Shown: positions 26,000-38,164, counted from the first letter of the stretch. The stretch: 64,000 nucleotides of DNA from Molanna angustata (GCA_963576475.1 OY754978.1:215001-279000); one strand, 5' to 3'. Made by a program: numbers and translations. The notes: generated from the sequence alone by a model not told the origin.

Positions 26000-27570
26000 T
26001 ACAAGGATATTGTTGCCAATCCACTCATCTGCGTCTGAGGGCTGACAACATAGGATTTTGAAGGTTGGACTGTATATTTTTCTGGTTCGGGATATGGCGG
26101 GTAGCGAATCAAATGCAAATTCCACTTTTTCTCCAAGGTCCCCTTCTCCACACTTCTGACAATACCTATAATGCAGATGGTCCGTCACAATTGAACGATG
26201 GTTCACTCAATATTAAACAATTTCCCAACTGTCGAAAGAAAACGAACTATTGTGACGTATAGAAATGTCAAATCACACACTATCAAAGGTTCGCCTGGTA
26301 CTTGTCGACTGGCCTTGGGCGGTCAGTTAATTCGCTAATGAACCAAGAAGGGTCGAGGAGGGGAACGAGGAACGAAACGTAGATTCGGGCGTCAACAGAT
26401 ATATTCATTATTATAAATATGTATAATATAAAAATAAAACAAATTGTTAAGATTCCGAATAAAACAAAATGAAATAATTCATCATTTATAAAATTATGTG
26501 AAAAAATAAATCGCTCAGCATCTTATTCAACACTCGTCCCTCAAATTCAAATTCACGCTCAATGAAAGATTTTGTCGACCGTCATTTTGGTACGCCTATG
26601 TGTCGAAATATATTTTGCATATTATATTTATTAAAAAAAATCGTTTTGTAGGTATCTATAATATGCCGTGGCAAACATTGAATAAGTACTTACTCAGTTT
26701 AATTTTATTATATTTATCTATTTAAGAGGAAATAAAATTTTCGCTAGAGGAACACGAAGAAGAGGAATAACGTTTTTTTAACGAATGAGCCGCATATAGT
26801 CGGACCGCGCGCGCCTGGCAATCTATACGTTGACTTGCCCTGACATGGTACCCACACGATAATAGGCAATTGAAATTTTACGGATGTCTGATTTTTGTAA
26901 TAAAATTGAAACCTAATGTTCCTTTTTTTCTTTTTGACATAAAAGTGCAATAATTAATGTCTAGGTACATTAAAGTAGGTATACCTACATTAGGAAGGTA
27001 GAATAATATAAGTATCTAGGTGGGAACATATTGTAATGTTTTTAATTGATAAAACGTTATCTATAACATAAATAATTATGTAAATTTCCTTGATACCATT
27101 GAGTTAGGAATATGCAGAGCTACCATAAGCTATGTATTACTTTAGGTCAGGGGGTTGTTAAACAAAGTGAAGTGGAATGGAGGTATTCCAAACACATTAT
27201 ATGTTTACATATAAATCGGATATTAATGACACATTTATACATCAATAAAATTTATTTGATTTTCGAAATGTAAATCCTTTTGTTAACAACATAATATGTA
27301 TATTATTAGTAGGTATATTATACTTTAATAATAGTTGCATGTAACACATAAGATCCAACTGTCGATGGCGATAGTATGTAGGTATAATTGAAGTATAGGT
27401 AGCAAACAATCCATACAAATATTAAATAGACTGAATAAAAAAATATCGAAAAACTTAATAATTAAAATGCAAAAAACGGTAATAATGAATACATGTAGAA
27501 TCGATAATATTTTATAAACGTTAATATTCGGGAATATAAACATTAAGTTAATATTCCCTTAACTGTAGGG
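26000..27570. other. Non-coding stretch
   Basis: An 81-codon minus-strand frame (25961-26206) carries CQKCGEGD but no recognisable family, and it opens directly after a stop. TCCCAACTGTCGAAAG at 26223 and ATCCAACTGTCGATGG at 27354 resemble the family-M end. Nothing else is identified. Confidence 0.4.
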
Positions 27571-27574
27571 ATGA

Positions 27575-27805
27575 TACGTAGTATAGAGACCTCCTCAAAG
27601 TCTAATCCTTTGATATTGAAAACTTGATAATGCATTTGTTGCATTTTATTTTGTTATATTAAATAATTTACAATTTACGCATTAACCTGCTAATTCTTTT
27701 GAGGAAGTGTATAATGGTAGTAATAATAATTGAGTGTTATTAATTGTAGTGCTTAATTGTTATTGATATCATTAGTAAATCGGCCAGCGCCGTATAAAAA
27801 ATATA
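27575..27805. repeat. Family-Q dispersed repeat, copy 1
   Basis: It is shared with 30068-30325 (inverted) and 47405-47560: AGACCTCCTCA, AAATAATTTACAATTTACGC, AATAATAATTGAGT, and CGGCCAGCGCCGTA at the end. Confidence 0.8.
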
Positions 27806-27811
27806 AAAATC

Positions 27812-27990
27812 TTGAACAATATTCATTGTGCGTCCTTCCATTCCTATTTCCCTTCCTCATTGCTATTATCAACCTGTTCATTCTTATACATAGATACTAT
27901 TACACTAAATGTATCGCGTTGCTCGGAAGAGATTACCTTATGGCAACACCGCCTTATTGTACATTGTTGTACATACCTAAATAAACAAAG
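27812..27990 (+). mobile_element. LINE 3' UTR fragment
   Basis: GGAAGAGATTACCTTATGGCAACACCGCC...TTGTACATACCTAAATAAAC parallels the LINE 3' ends at 20640-20735 and 22986-23082. No coding part was recognised upstream. Confidence 0.5.
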
Positions 27991-28819
27991 AGATTCAATA
28001 AATGTTATTTCTTCCTTATATGTTTTTTCAATTCACAAACGAAATATTTCGCCCAAGGTTTCTGACATTAGGTACCTTAGACTAAACTTTTAAGTTTTGT
28101 GACATGTACCAATATAATATGTATGTAACAAAATCGATATATTTACTGGTGGGTTATGTAGTATTGAATTTCACAGCCTAATATTTTGACAATAGATACA
28201 TATTATATCTACCTACAAATAGTAGGTAACATAATATTTATATAGGCGGCAGCAGCTTAATACGTATACATACATATCAGTGTTGGTCGTCAGAGAATCA
28301 ATGTAGATTATCACCTACATAACTAGTTACAAATTTATTTGGTAGAATCCTATAATCCTCTATATAAATAAAACAAAGTAGAAATAATTGGACCAATTGG
28401 AGTGATCTCTTATTTATTGGAATCGTCTAAGCCCCGGATAGCAGAATAACCTATATAATTAAAATATAGGACAAATTGACGGACATAAAAAATATATCAA
28501 AAAAATACACGTAAAAAAATAATGCAGATATTTAATTTTAAAATCAATTAAAACACACCGCAATGCGAGCGTGAAGTTGTAATTGATTTTTTTATTTTCT
28601 TTATATATATTTTTATCAATATTATTATACTAATCCTAATAAACTATCGAACTAAATATTTTTTTTGTATTCATTTTATTATTATACGTCCTAATAAAAT
28701 CCTATATTAAGTTTAGGTAAAAGTTAACACGACATTCATTGACTGTTAGGCAGTACGAAGTTCGTGGGGTCAGCTAGTAAAATATAATGATAATACAAAA
28801 ATGAAAAAATATTCATAAG

Positions 28820-29206
28820 TTTTGCACAACACTTATACATATACAATAGCATTTGTGCCTTTCATACGCACTCCTAATGCAGTTCGTCCTTATGCGGTTG
28901 AGTATGGCCATGGCCCACTCTCTGCACCCAAGGTCAAAACCTGCCACCCTGTCCGAAGGTACGGCAATGATACCCCTGTTTCTGAAATCACTAGATTGCC
29001 ACTCTTTTAGCCAGGCTTCCTCAACTGAAAAATTGTCCTCTTTCAATTCTCGGGCCCTACTCCAGAAGGGTTTTCTTGATCTAAGCCGGGTCTCAGGTGT
29101 GTATCTAGTAGCAATGTTCAGCAGTGAGTCGTTATTCCATGCTCTTGTCCACTCCCGCAGGGTAGCTGCATTCCTTCGTATATGTGGGGGTGTAATGTTT
29201 TCAACT
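28820..29206 (-). pseudogene. LINE ORF2 C-terminal fragment
   Basis: A continuous minus frame reads ITPPHIRRNAATLREWTRA, TRLRSRKPFWSRARELK, SVEEAWLKEWQSSDFRNRG, then GCREWAMAILNRIRT. It belongs to the same C-terminal module type as 22240-22700 (x-R-x-W-x-x-L-N-R-I-R-T). It is open for about 120 codons but lacks the RT and endonuclease regions. Confidence 0.8.
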
Positions 29207-29277
29207 TAATTTAAGTGGTTTGGTTCAATCGTAAATTTTAAGTATTGTGTTACTTAGTAAACAATGATTTGTATGAA

Positions 29278-29425
29278 TATCACATCATAACCCACAGTGT
29301 GGGGTGCCCAGCGACAGGTATGCGGGTATGCATTACCTTATAAAGGGGAGCACTACACATGTGCATGCCCACACACTAGTCTCTTCTTACCCAAAAAGAA
29401 AAACACTCAGAATGGGTGGTGAATA
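29278..29425. repeat. Family-R dispersed repeat
   Basis: CACAGTGTGGGGTGCCCAGCGACAGGTATGCGGGTATGCATTACCTTATAAAGGG...CCCACACACTAGTCTCTTCTTACC, collinear with 36950, 45735 and 55400 (the latter two inverted). Confidence 0.8.
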
Positions 29426-29551
29426 TCAATTTATAATATGGTGTAAGTAGGTAAATGTGAATAGTAAACATAGTTAACTGCTAGATAATATTATATAGGT
29501 AGGTACCTATAATAGGTGGTGATTGTCATGCATTCGTATAAGTACAAAGTT

Positions 29552-29594
29552 TCTACAATGTCAATGTAATTTCTAATTACATTGACATTGTGAT
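29552..29594. repeat. Short perfect hairpin
   Basis: ACAATGTCAATGTAAT and ATTACATTGACATTGT are perfect inverse complements separated by a few bases. Confidence 0.8.
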
Positions 29595-29831
29595 GAGATT
29601 CTAAAGTAGAAATATGTACCTACCTACCTAGGTAAACAACACTGACTGGTATACATGGGGAAGACACCATAGATCAAGGAATTAGATTATTGGCCTGTGG
29701 AAGACCCGTTTTTTATATGTACATTCCAAGTAGGTACAGATACATCCTCATAATTGATTCCCTAAAATAGGCAATAATGCTTTATGAACAAAATCGGTCA
29801 ATACATTTAGGGATAAAATAGATACATTTAG

Positions 29832-29876
29832 GGTCGTATTACAGGAGTTATTTAAGAAACTCTTGTAATACGACCG
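29832..29876. mobile_element. Minimal MITE hairpin, GGGTCGTATTACA ends
   Basis: GGGTCGTATTACAGGAGTT plus a short loop plus the inverse complement ending GTAATACGACC. These ends are the terminal inverted repeats of the 129-bp element at 58637-58765. Confidence 0.8.
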
Positions 29877-30067
29877 GCATATGGCAGTAAAACTTTAACA
29901 ATCACAATTACATATATCTGTTTTATTTTACATAGAATTATGAAAAAAATATATAAATATGATATTGTTTTAATTACCTACTTTATTTTATTTTAATTAT
30001 TTGATTTATTTTACTTATTTTTTTTATTTTCATTTATTGTATTTATTTTTGACTTAAGTTATTTTAT

Positions 30068-30325
30068 TTTTTTACGGCGCTGGCTGAATTACTAATGATA
30101 TTAATAACAATGAAGCACTACAAATAATAACACTCAATTATTATTATTACCATTATACACTTCCTCAAAAGAATTAGCAGATCAATGGGTCTATTGTAAA
30201 TTATTTAAAAGAGCAAAATAAAATGCAACAAACGCATCATCAAGCTTTCAATTGGGAATAGTTCACCCATCCAGATACTTAACATATCAAAGAATTAGGC
30301 TCTGAGGAGGTCTCTATACTACCTA
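30068..30325. repeat. Family-Q dispersed repeat, copy 2 (inverted)
   Basis: The inverse complement of 27575-27805, and longer inside. It keeps the single-copy segment GGATGGGTGAACTATTCCCA...TTGAAAGCTTG (minus), which corresponds to the site multiplied 27 bp at a time at 47141-47390. Confidence 0.8.
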
Positions 30326-30714
30326 TCAATCCTACTGATTCCCGAATATTAAAGTTTAAAAAATCTTTATTTATTTCCCGTGTTTTATTTATTTTTTATT
30401 TTATTTAGATATTTGATGTTGTTATTTATTTCGTTTATTTATTTTATTTATTAATTTGTTATTTATATTTTTCTTTATTTGTTTGTAAATTCACAGAACA
30501 TATTACATTACATTGTGCACATAATCTTTTAAATATAAATATATTCCAATTTCGAATTAACACGTGATATATTAGGTAGGTACCTACATACATGTTTTAT
30601 GATTGGTACAAAAAGTATTCATTAACAAATAATATAAAGAAAAGAACTTTGATTTCGATAAAGTTACATTTTCATAAACGATGAGTTACATATGTAGGTA
30701 CATATTAAAATATT

Positions 30715-31310
30715 AAGAAAATAAATTTTTGTGTTGCACACTTAACTCCGTCGATAACTCGACCGGTTTCGGAGAGCACCTCTCCTTCGTCTGGAGTCCA
30801 CTTACAAACTAACTGCGATAAAATTTAAGTTATGTAGGATAGGTAGGCTGTACATTGTGGATAGGGTGGGGGTGGATAACTGAAGGGGTGGAGGAAGTGA
30901 CTAGAGAGATGAAGGGGGTAACTAGAGGGGGTGGCGGTATATTATTATGATTAATCATAATAATAATGATTAATCATAATATCAATCAATTATACATAAT
31001 ATCAATTAAAATCATTAATCATAATATCAATCATAATATCAATTAAAATTATGATTAATCATAATATCAATCAATCATAATAATATAACGCCACCCCCTC
31101 TAGTTACCCCCTTCATCTCTCTAGTCACTTCCTCCACCCCTTCAGTTATCCACCCCCACCCTATCCACAATGTACAGCCTACCTATCCTACATAACTTAA
31201 ATTTTATCGCAGTTAGTTTGTAAGTGAACTCCAGACGAAGGAGAGGTGCTCTCCGAAACCGGTCGAGTTATCGACGGAGTTAAGTGTGCAACACAAAAAT
31301 TTATTTTCTT
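30715..31310. mobile_element. Large palindrome (~240-bp arms)
   Basis: The left arm (30715 to about 30955) and right arm (about 31074 to 31310) are inverse complements with very few mismatches (e.g. GGAGTCCAC versus GTGAACTCC, GGCGGTAT versus ATAACGCC). The arm holds CGATAACTCGACCGGTTTCG and a GGGTGGGGGTGG tract. The spacer of about 118 bp is a set of TAATCATAATATCAAT repeats. The ends are AAGAAAATAAATTT. No coding capacity. Confidence 0.95.
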
Positions 31311-31314
31311 ATTA

Positions 31315-32940
31315 TTTTGAATATGGCACACAAATTAAGTTTTCATAATAATTATAAAAGTAACATATTAAAATATTCTGAAATGGGTAAATGAAATATT
31401 TTTCATGAAAAAGCATAAGTGTTAATGTCTTGATAAGTGTAGGTATATTTAATGTATAATAAGTGTATTGTCATTTAATTCATTTGTTATTTTTTTGTAC
31501 CAATGTCACTTTCACTGAATTTACATAAATAGGTACAATAACAACACAATGACAGCTACTGAACGCTGCACTGACCAAATATAATATTCACTTAATATAA
31601 CTAACATACTGTTTTACTTATTTATATTTTATTTATCAGTTAACTTCTTCTTTACTTTTTATTTAGGACGACCGTTTCGCCTGTTAAAGGCATTTTTAAC
31701 ATTCAAAAGGTCTCATTAAATTAAACATTTTTGTACTAAATATAAACAAATATATTACATATTGGCGGGGTTCGATCATTTTTCACTCTTTGCATGTGGT
31801 CAAACCACCTCCACATTGATGTAAGCAATATCCTTTTTTTCTTACACGTTCTTCTTCTTTAATGCAATCTTAATATTACCTACATACATATTACATAATA
31901 TTGTACCTATATTTCAAAACAGTCGTGCACAAGTAGTTAGGTACCTACCTATATATTAGGTGTAGGTATTGTTACCAACAGTAGGTATGTATGTATGGAT
32001 GTATATGACATGTTTTGACTATTACCTATGTATTTTTGTTGTCTTTATTTATTAGAATCGTGATGTTTGCAACAATCTATTTATTACAATTCATTAACAT
32101 TTTAAAATTTATATTATTAACAATATCAACACATAAATTATATTCATTTTAAACAAGAAAGAGTTACATATACAAGTATAACTAGGTAGGTAGGTACCTA
32201 TGTACTTTCTTACACAACCATTATAATATTATGTACCTACCTACCTATAATATTATGTACATTTGAAGGGTTAGCAAAGACAATTGTGGACAACACATCA
32301 GGACCACATCATAATCACGAGTACTTATTCCTTATTTTCAATTGAAATATATTATTATTTAGTTTTGTTACATTATTATAACGTAAACTTGTGTATTGTT
32401 AATATTTTTAATTCGTGTATCTAATTTAATTTAATGTTTTTTAATCTTATATCATAGTATCTAGTAACAAATTTAATCCTTGTCCCATCCCTTTTCCCTT
32501 TCCTCCCCGTCACAGGTAAATATACAATTACTTACTGTTAACTATATCTTTAAAACTTGTTGAATACATCATCTGTGAACAAACATAATTGATCTGTTTT
32601 TTGTTTATTTCATAGTTAATCACATTCCGTAAGTCAAGTATATATAATTATTGGCGTAGTCCTGAACGTATGGCGTAGTAAATGATCATAATACCTAATA
32701 TATGTAGCTACCTAAGTGCCAGTGAGTATTTAATCAAATATATCGGTACTTAAGTGAGCATAGAATTAATTTATTATCTGTCTCATTACCTTACCAGTCG
32801 TCGTCCTCAATGCTGAGGGTCGTGGCCATCATATATTCTGTTTGATAATTTCTATGTAATTAGGTAACATATTTTTATGACACATTTTTTAATTAATGTA
32901 TTTATCATTATAATAAGTTCACTACCTATATTTTAAATTA
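31315..32940. other. Non-coding stretch
   Basis: AT-rich. GACGACCGTTTCG...GTTAAAGGCATTTTTAAC at 31667 resembles the fold-back family at 14599. No gene recognised. Confidence 0.45.
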
Positions 32941-32942
32941 GG

Positions 32943-33052
32943 CATATTTAAATACTTGCTCTATAGATGAACGAAATCGGTCGAGGCGATATTCGAACTA
33001 GCGACCTCTTAGTTACAAATCCAGGGCATTAGTCGCTCTGTCACCAAGCGTA
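32943..33052 (-). mobile_element. SINE-3 copy (diverged)
   Basis: Minus-strand tRNA-like head with GACAGAGCGACTAATGCCCTGG and B-box relic GTTCGAATATC, followed by CGACCGATTTCGTTCATC. It is the most diverged of the four copies. Confidence 0.75.
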
Positions 33053-33161
33053 TTTTTCAATGTTAACAATGTTAATTTATTTAAGTTATAAAACCTACAT
33101 TTTGGTTAATTTTGAATAATACACTGAAAACGATTCTGGATTATTTATATTATATTGTTTT

Positions 33162-33270
33162 ACTAGCTTTTATGTCCCGCCGTTGGCCAAGAATGTAAAT
33201 TAGTTAAGAAATAAGCAATCGTTTATATAATATTGTCACACAAAATTTTTGCTAATTCTTACTATGAAAA
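33162..33270. repeat. Single-copy relative of the 96-bp array unit
   Basis: ACTAGCTTTTATGTCCCGCCG, then GAATGTAAATTAG and GCAATCGTTT, matches the inverse complement of the unit at 50481-51248 in order, with divergence. The following bases (to about 33380) match the flank of that array. Confidence 0.65.
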
Positions 33271-33387
33271 GTAGTTTGAAATTTAATTGAGTTTAAGCGG
33301 TGTAAAATTTTCAAGTGATGGCTACAACCCATTTGCTTTTATATATAAGTACATAAAATTTCTGCACGCATCGACTATGGGAAATGG

Positions 33388-34085
33388 TTTTAAATATTTA
33401 TTTATTGATTCACGGCTCAAAGCCCTTTACAAAATTAAATAATACATGACACAGCATAAACAAAAGAAAAACAATTTATAAACATCTAGATATAACAACG
33501 GTAGCAGAGGATATATAAAGAAAAATAAAAACATATAAGAAAGGTAAATTAAACAACAAAGTACATACATTAAAAACCAAAGAAAAAATAATTAAAAAAA
33601 AAACTCAAATAATAATACTACATAGCATGAACATAAGAATATACTGACTGAATAATATAAAAATGAATGGTATGAACTACCTACACACTTAGCCACACTA
33701 AATCAGAGAATGCTGCCAGATGTGACTATATATTACATTATTGAATTAAATTAAATAAAAACCAAATGAACAAAAATATATAAAATGTAAAATATATAAA
33801 AATGTAAAAAATATATAAAAATGTAAAAATATATAAATATATAAAAATTTATAAAAATGAAAACAACTGACTACACAATCATTTGGGGGTATGTTTTTGA
33901 AAATGTTTTAATAAAGTAAATTTATATTCATTAAAAGAAATGAAGAAAGGGTCAGTCAGATAACCATAGTCATTGCCCAATCGATGGATTCTATTCAATG
34001 GAGTGTTGTATAAATAATAAGTGTTGTAATATGACTGAGCGCGGGTTGTTCCGGACTTTGTAGGAAAAATGTAGTATATAAATAT
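33388..34085 (-). pseudogene. LINE 3' fragment (CR1/Jockey-like)
   Basis: Minus strand: SGTTRAQSYYNTYYLYNTP, then DPFFISFNEYKFTLLKHF and a stop near 33879. A 3' UTR follows, ending GGGCTTTGAGCCGTGAATC with an AATAAATAAATA tail at 33388. The module resembles the C terminus at 42807-43345. Confidence 0.65.
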
Positions 34086-34189
34086 ATGTACAATATTAGT
34101 TTTTAATTGTAGTTTATATGTATATATGTATGTATGTGTATATATACGTATATACATATTTTTATATTTTTTGCATATTATAAAATTGT

Positions 34190-34297
34190 TACAATTAAGA
34201 TCACAGCCAAAAATCCCCTTAAGGGATTAGGCAAAATAACATGATAATTGTAATTATATTCTTTATCAATAAAATAAATAAAAAATAAAAAAATAAA
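34190..34297 (+). mobile_element. LINE 3' tail fragment
   Basis: AATCCCCTTAAGGGATTAGG (short hairpin) ... CTTTATCAATAAAATAAATAAAAAATAAAA looks like a LINE 3' end with its A-rich tail, opposite in orientation to the neighbour at 33388. No coding part. Confidence 0.5.
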
Positions 34298-34299
34298 GA

Positions 34300-35075
34300 G
34301 AAAACGTTGTAAAGAGTTTGGTTTTGGCCACAACCCCTATTTTTATATATTGTCATCGAACGCAAATAATGTGTTTTAAATATTTAGTAATTTTGGATGA
34401 TAATAATAATAATAATAATAATAAACACTTCCTTGCACCCTGCGCAAGTGGCGAGTTTATTGCCGTATGGCAATTTCTTCCAACTAACCAGTGTTTCCAG
34501 CCCAGAGAAGCAATATTAGCGTGAGAAATTAATTAAAATAAATTTCTCCTCTGCTGGGAATCGAACCCAGGACGCCCGTACAGAAACCGAACGGCTTACC
34601 AATTGTGCCACGGCGGTGGGAAATGGTTTAAAAATTGATTAAACAAAAGTACTGAAAAGATTCTAGTGTTGGTCACATCCCATTCGCTTTTATATTTTTC
34701 GTCAAGTGTGCATATAGTTTATTATATTTTTGCACAGTAAAACTGATAAAACTTAAAATTGACACAAAAGTCTACATTACAGAAGAAGAAGACTTAAACT
34801 ATGTTAAGAAGAAGACTTAAATAGTGTTTAAGACTTAAATAAATTTGAATATAAACGTTGTGAAGAGTCCAGTAATGGCCACAACCCCGATTTTTTTATA
34901 TATTGTCATAAAAATTAAATGCGTATTTATTGAAAATTAAGCAATATATGATGATATATTAAATGGTGTAAATTTGATTGAACAAAAGTATTGAGAAGAT
35001 TCTAGTGTTGGTCACATCCCATTCGTTTTTATGTAATTTCATCAAGTGTGCATGTTGTTTATATTTCTGTACAAT
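34300..35075. repeat. Diverged ~150-bp repeat field (inverted type)
   Basis: Segments with GGCCACAACCCC...ATATATTGTCAT, GGGAAATGGTTTAAAA and GTGTTGGTCACATCCCATTCG recur. They are inverse complements of segments at 49600-50470. A SINE-2 is inserted at 34397-34619. Confidence 0.65.
34397..34619 (-). mobile_element. SINE-2 (tRNA-derived), best copy
   Basis: Minus strand: tRNA-like head CCGTGGCACAATTGGTAAGC (A-box region) and GGGTTCGATTCCCAG (B box). The body is GCTTCTCTGGGCTGGAAACA, the 3' part is GGTTAGTTGGAAGAAATTGC-CATACGGCAATAAACTCGCC, and the tail is (TTA)n. It interrupts the surrounding diverged repeat. Partial copies are at 41693, 42265, 45133 and 48455. Confidence 0.85.
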
Positions 35076-35139
35076 AGACTATTAGACTTTAAACTAACCC
35101 AAAAGACTAAATAAAAAAAGAAGAAGAAGAATAGAACTA

Positions 35140-35935
35140 TAACAAATAGTTTGTAATAAAAACTGACCCAATGGTCTACATAAAAGATGAAATAGAAAAA
35201 TTACACAATAAGAAATGTATTATATAAAAAACTGACCAAAAGTTCTTCACAAAAGAAGAAGATGAATTATTGGACTATAGGAAATATTTTATATAAAACT
35301 CACCCAAGGTCTACATAAAATAAGAAAAAGAAGAATTAGACTAATGGAAATAGTTTGCATAAAAACTGACCCAAAGGTCTACATATTAGAAGAAATAGAT
35401 TGTATAAAAACTGACGCAAAGGTCAACATAAAAGAAGAAGAATTAGACGAAAGGAAAAGTTTGTATGAAAACTCTCCCTTGGTCTTCATAAAAGAGGAAA
35501 AATTAGACTATAGGAAGTTAGTTTATATAAAATTCAACAAAGGTCTATATAAAATTAGAAAAAGAAGAATTACGTTAAAAGAAATAGTTGGTATCAAAAC
35601 TGGCCCAGAGGTCTACATAAAATAATAAGAAGAAGAATTAGATTATAGGAATAAGTTTGTATAAAAACTCACCCAAAGGGCTACATAAAAGAAGAGGAAG
35701 AAGATGAATTAGACTATAGGAAATAGTTTGTATAAAAACTCACCCAAGGTCTACATAAATTAAGAAAAAGAAAAATTAGACTATAGGAAATAGTTTATTT
35801 ATGAACTGTCCCAAATGACTTCACAAAAGAAGAGGAAGAAGAATTAAACTCCAAGAAATAGTTTGTATAAAAAATCACCCAAAGGTCTACTTAAAGAAAA
35901 TAAGAATTTCACTATAGGAAATAGTTTGTAGATTG
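35140..35935 (+). pseudogene. Decayed coding-like tandem array, ~23-residue unit
   Basis: About 12 diverged units. The landmark GGTCTACATAAAA recurs at roughly 35173, 35242, 35308, 35376, 35421, 35481, 35542, 35611, 35680, 35749, 35815 and 35884. Most spacings are multiples of three (66 or 69, also 60 and 45), as expected if indels were once selected to keep frame. The open part (35344-35625) reads CIKTDPKVYI, IKEEELDERKSLYENSP and FIKEEKLDYRKLV. The consensus is acidic/basic I-K-T-D-P-K-V-Y-I-K-E-E-E-L-D-Y-R-K. IKEE/IKTE-type runs occur in linkers of insect C2H2 zinc-finger proteins (known), but no finger is seen, so the parent gene is not identified. Confidence 0.6.
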
Positions 35936-35939
35936 AATG

Positions 35940-36800
35940 ACATGTGTATTGTAGTTAACCTTAGATAGTTTAATAATTTTCCTATACGAAATTAGTATAT
36001 TGTTGGTTTTTAAGTAGTAAGTATTAGGTATGTAGGTACCTACCTACAATGATGTTCTAAATTAATTCGAATTCGATTTATAACTAATTTTATTTGAATA
36101 TCAGAATTTGTCCGTTACCATAGTAACCATAGAACATGTAAAAAATATCAAATGGTTTGTAGACATTTTTTGAATAATATATACATAGGTACCTACATTG
36201 GTTTGTTCGATGCCATAAAAATGAAAATTGTCCGAAATATCAAATATTATATACAAATTATGCAATTTTATTATGCCTATATCTTTACTAATAATTAACA
36301 GACTTTTACAATATACGTCTTAAAACTTGCTGTAATGTCTTGTGTTTCATTTTATTATTTCATAATTATATTTATTTCAAAGGTTTATTATTTTCAAGAA
36401 CATATTCATTCGGTAGGAAAATGAAATATTGTATGAAAAGATATTAAAATGGCGGCATTTATGTACAAAACGCTTACTTTAAAAATAAGTTAAACATTAT
36501 AATTATACATAATATTCACCATGTTTTTCACTTAAACGCTAAGTTATACTTGAAAGTAAATTTTTTTCGTGTAAATACGTACTTCTAACTTTTGAACTAA
36601 CATATATTTGCGTGCAAAATGTACACTTTTTTGACAGATACGACTTGGAAAATTTTGTATGAAAAAAATAATTATTGAATTATTTTTAAAATTCAGCATT
36701 TTTATCGCATTATTTTTAGCGTGACACTGCATCAGGTATACAGGTACACATTCGCACATAAATTAGATTTTTAGATGCTCTTGGTTTTTCAGAAGGCGTG
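35940..36800. other. Non-coding stretch
   Basis: AT-rich. The stretch 36140-36790 is similar in parts to 49190-49480 inverted (CAGTGTCACGCTAAAAAT, TTTTGTACGCAAATA), suggesting another dispersed repeat. No gene. Confidence 0.5.
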
Positions 36801-36806
36801 AGACAA

Positions 36807-36872
36807 ACACACACACACACACACCCTCATACACACACACACACACACACACATACACACACACACACACAG
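36807..36872. repeat. (CA)n microsatellite, interrupted
   Basis: ACAC runs broken by CCTCAT, ACAT and CAGACA. Confidence 0.95.
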
Positions 36873-36949
36873 ACACTAACATTTTGATTGCTTTATTACT
36901 TTAGATTTTAAATAAACCTCATATGAAAATATCGCTAAATGTTTTTCAT

Positions 36950-37145
36950 TCATACCATCACGGCATATCCCAGTGTTGGGTACCCAGCGACAAATGTGTG
37001 TGGGTGTGCATTAACTTATAAAGAGCCTCATTACTGTAGATAGGCACTATGTGAGATACTGTTGTATTTTGTATTACCCGGCTCTTATGGGACACGGGAC
37101 GGCTCTAACTACTACTCGGCTCTTATGTACGTCTAAAAGTAATGA
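36950..37145. repeat. Family-R dispersed repeat, long copy
   Basis: CACGGCATATCCCAGTGTTGGGTACCCAGCGACAAATGTG...TTATAAAGAG, then TGTTGTATTTTGTATTACCCGGCTCTTATGGGACAC, which matches the distal part of the inverted copy at 55400-55720. Confidence 0.75.
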
Positions 37146-37149
37146 TAAT

Positions 37150-38160
37150 TAATGCTAACTAATGCGCGTTTATAAATAATTAAATTACAAAGAATAAATA
37201 ACTTATTCCATAAGAAAAAAAAAACAATAGAAGGTATTAAAAATATCTCTTTCATTATTTTGACTTAAACAGATACGTCATTATTTATGCTTCACGCAGA
37301 GACAAAACATGTTCATAAAGGTTGAAAATGCTTACTGAGTGAAACCGGTATTGATAATCGAATATATGGGACACCGCGATACAAAAAATATATTGCATAA
37401 ATTTACAAAAATCATTAAATAAATAAATAAATTACTTTTTGCAACATTTATTTCTCAATATGAGTACCTACAACATATTATTATTGTCATTCATTTCCAG
37501 ACATCAACTGCATGATTTATTCAGAAACTGCATGATAGTTCAGTGATAAATATTCAGGAACGGACCAGTGTAGGTAGGTAGGTAGGTACCTACTGAGCAA
37601 TACTTCACCATAAATACTAGGTATTTACCATTCACACGTCACCATACAAATGTAATTAGAGAGTAAAAAAACAAACTGTTGTTTTTACGAAGGTACGGAG
37701 ATAATATATTATGTGAGATACGGATATAGGTGTCACTTTGTAACCACTAATTTATTGGTACAACCTTAAGTATGCATTCTTTTAGGGGGTTTAAAACCCT
37801 CTGGGAACTCTCTTTAAAAACCTGGGAGAGGTGTTATGTGAAATCTTTATCAGAGATGAATTTAAGTTAAATAACAGTAAGTACCTAAGTGTATTTTCCT
37901 AGTATACTATGTTTATACCTAAATATATAAATAGATGATAATATAATAAGATTAAAATAGATAGCGGATGTAATTAAATTGATTTGAATCAATATTATGT
38001 TGTAAAAAGTTTTGCGAAATATAAATGAGTTTACTTTAAATATTTCACACACGTTGAATCTTTAACTAAAATAATACATATACAGGATGTCCCTAAAACA
38101 TCGCTATAACGAAAATTGCTGATAACTTGTAACACCAACAGCACATATTTAATTATTATT
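37150..38160. other. Non-coding stretch
   Basis: AT-rich, with short TACC microsatellites (37570-37592). No gene recognised. Confidence 0.5.
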
Positions 38161-38164
38161 ATAT

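Noticed and set aside
25961..26206. Minus open frame with CQKCGEGD
   Set aside because: Short, opens right after a stop, no recognised family; noted only as a possible relic.
34552..34615. SINE-2 head as a tRNA gene
   Set aside because: Continues into the SINE body and LINE-like 3' end, and the cloverleaf is imperfect.
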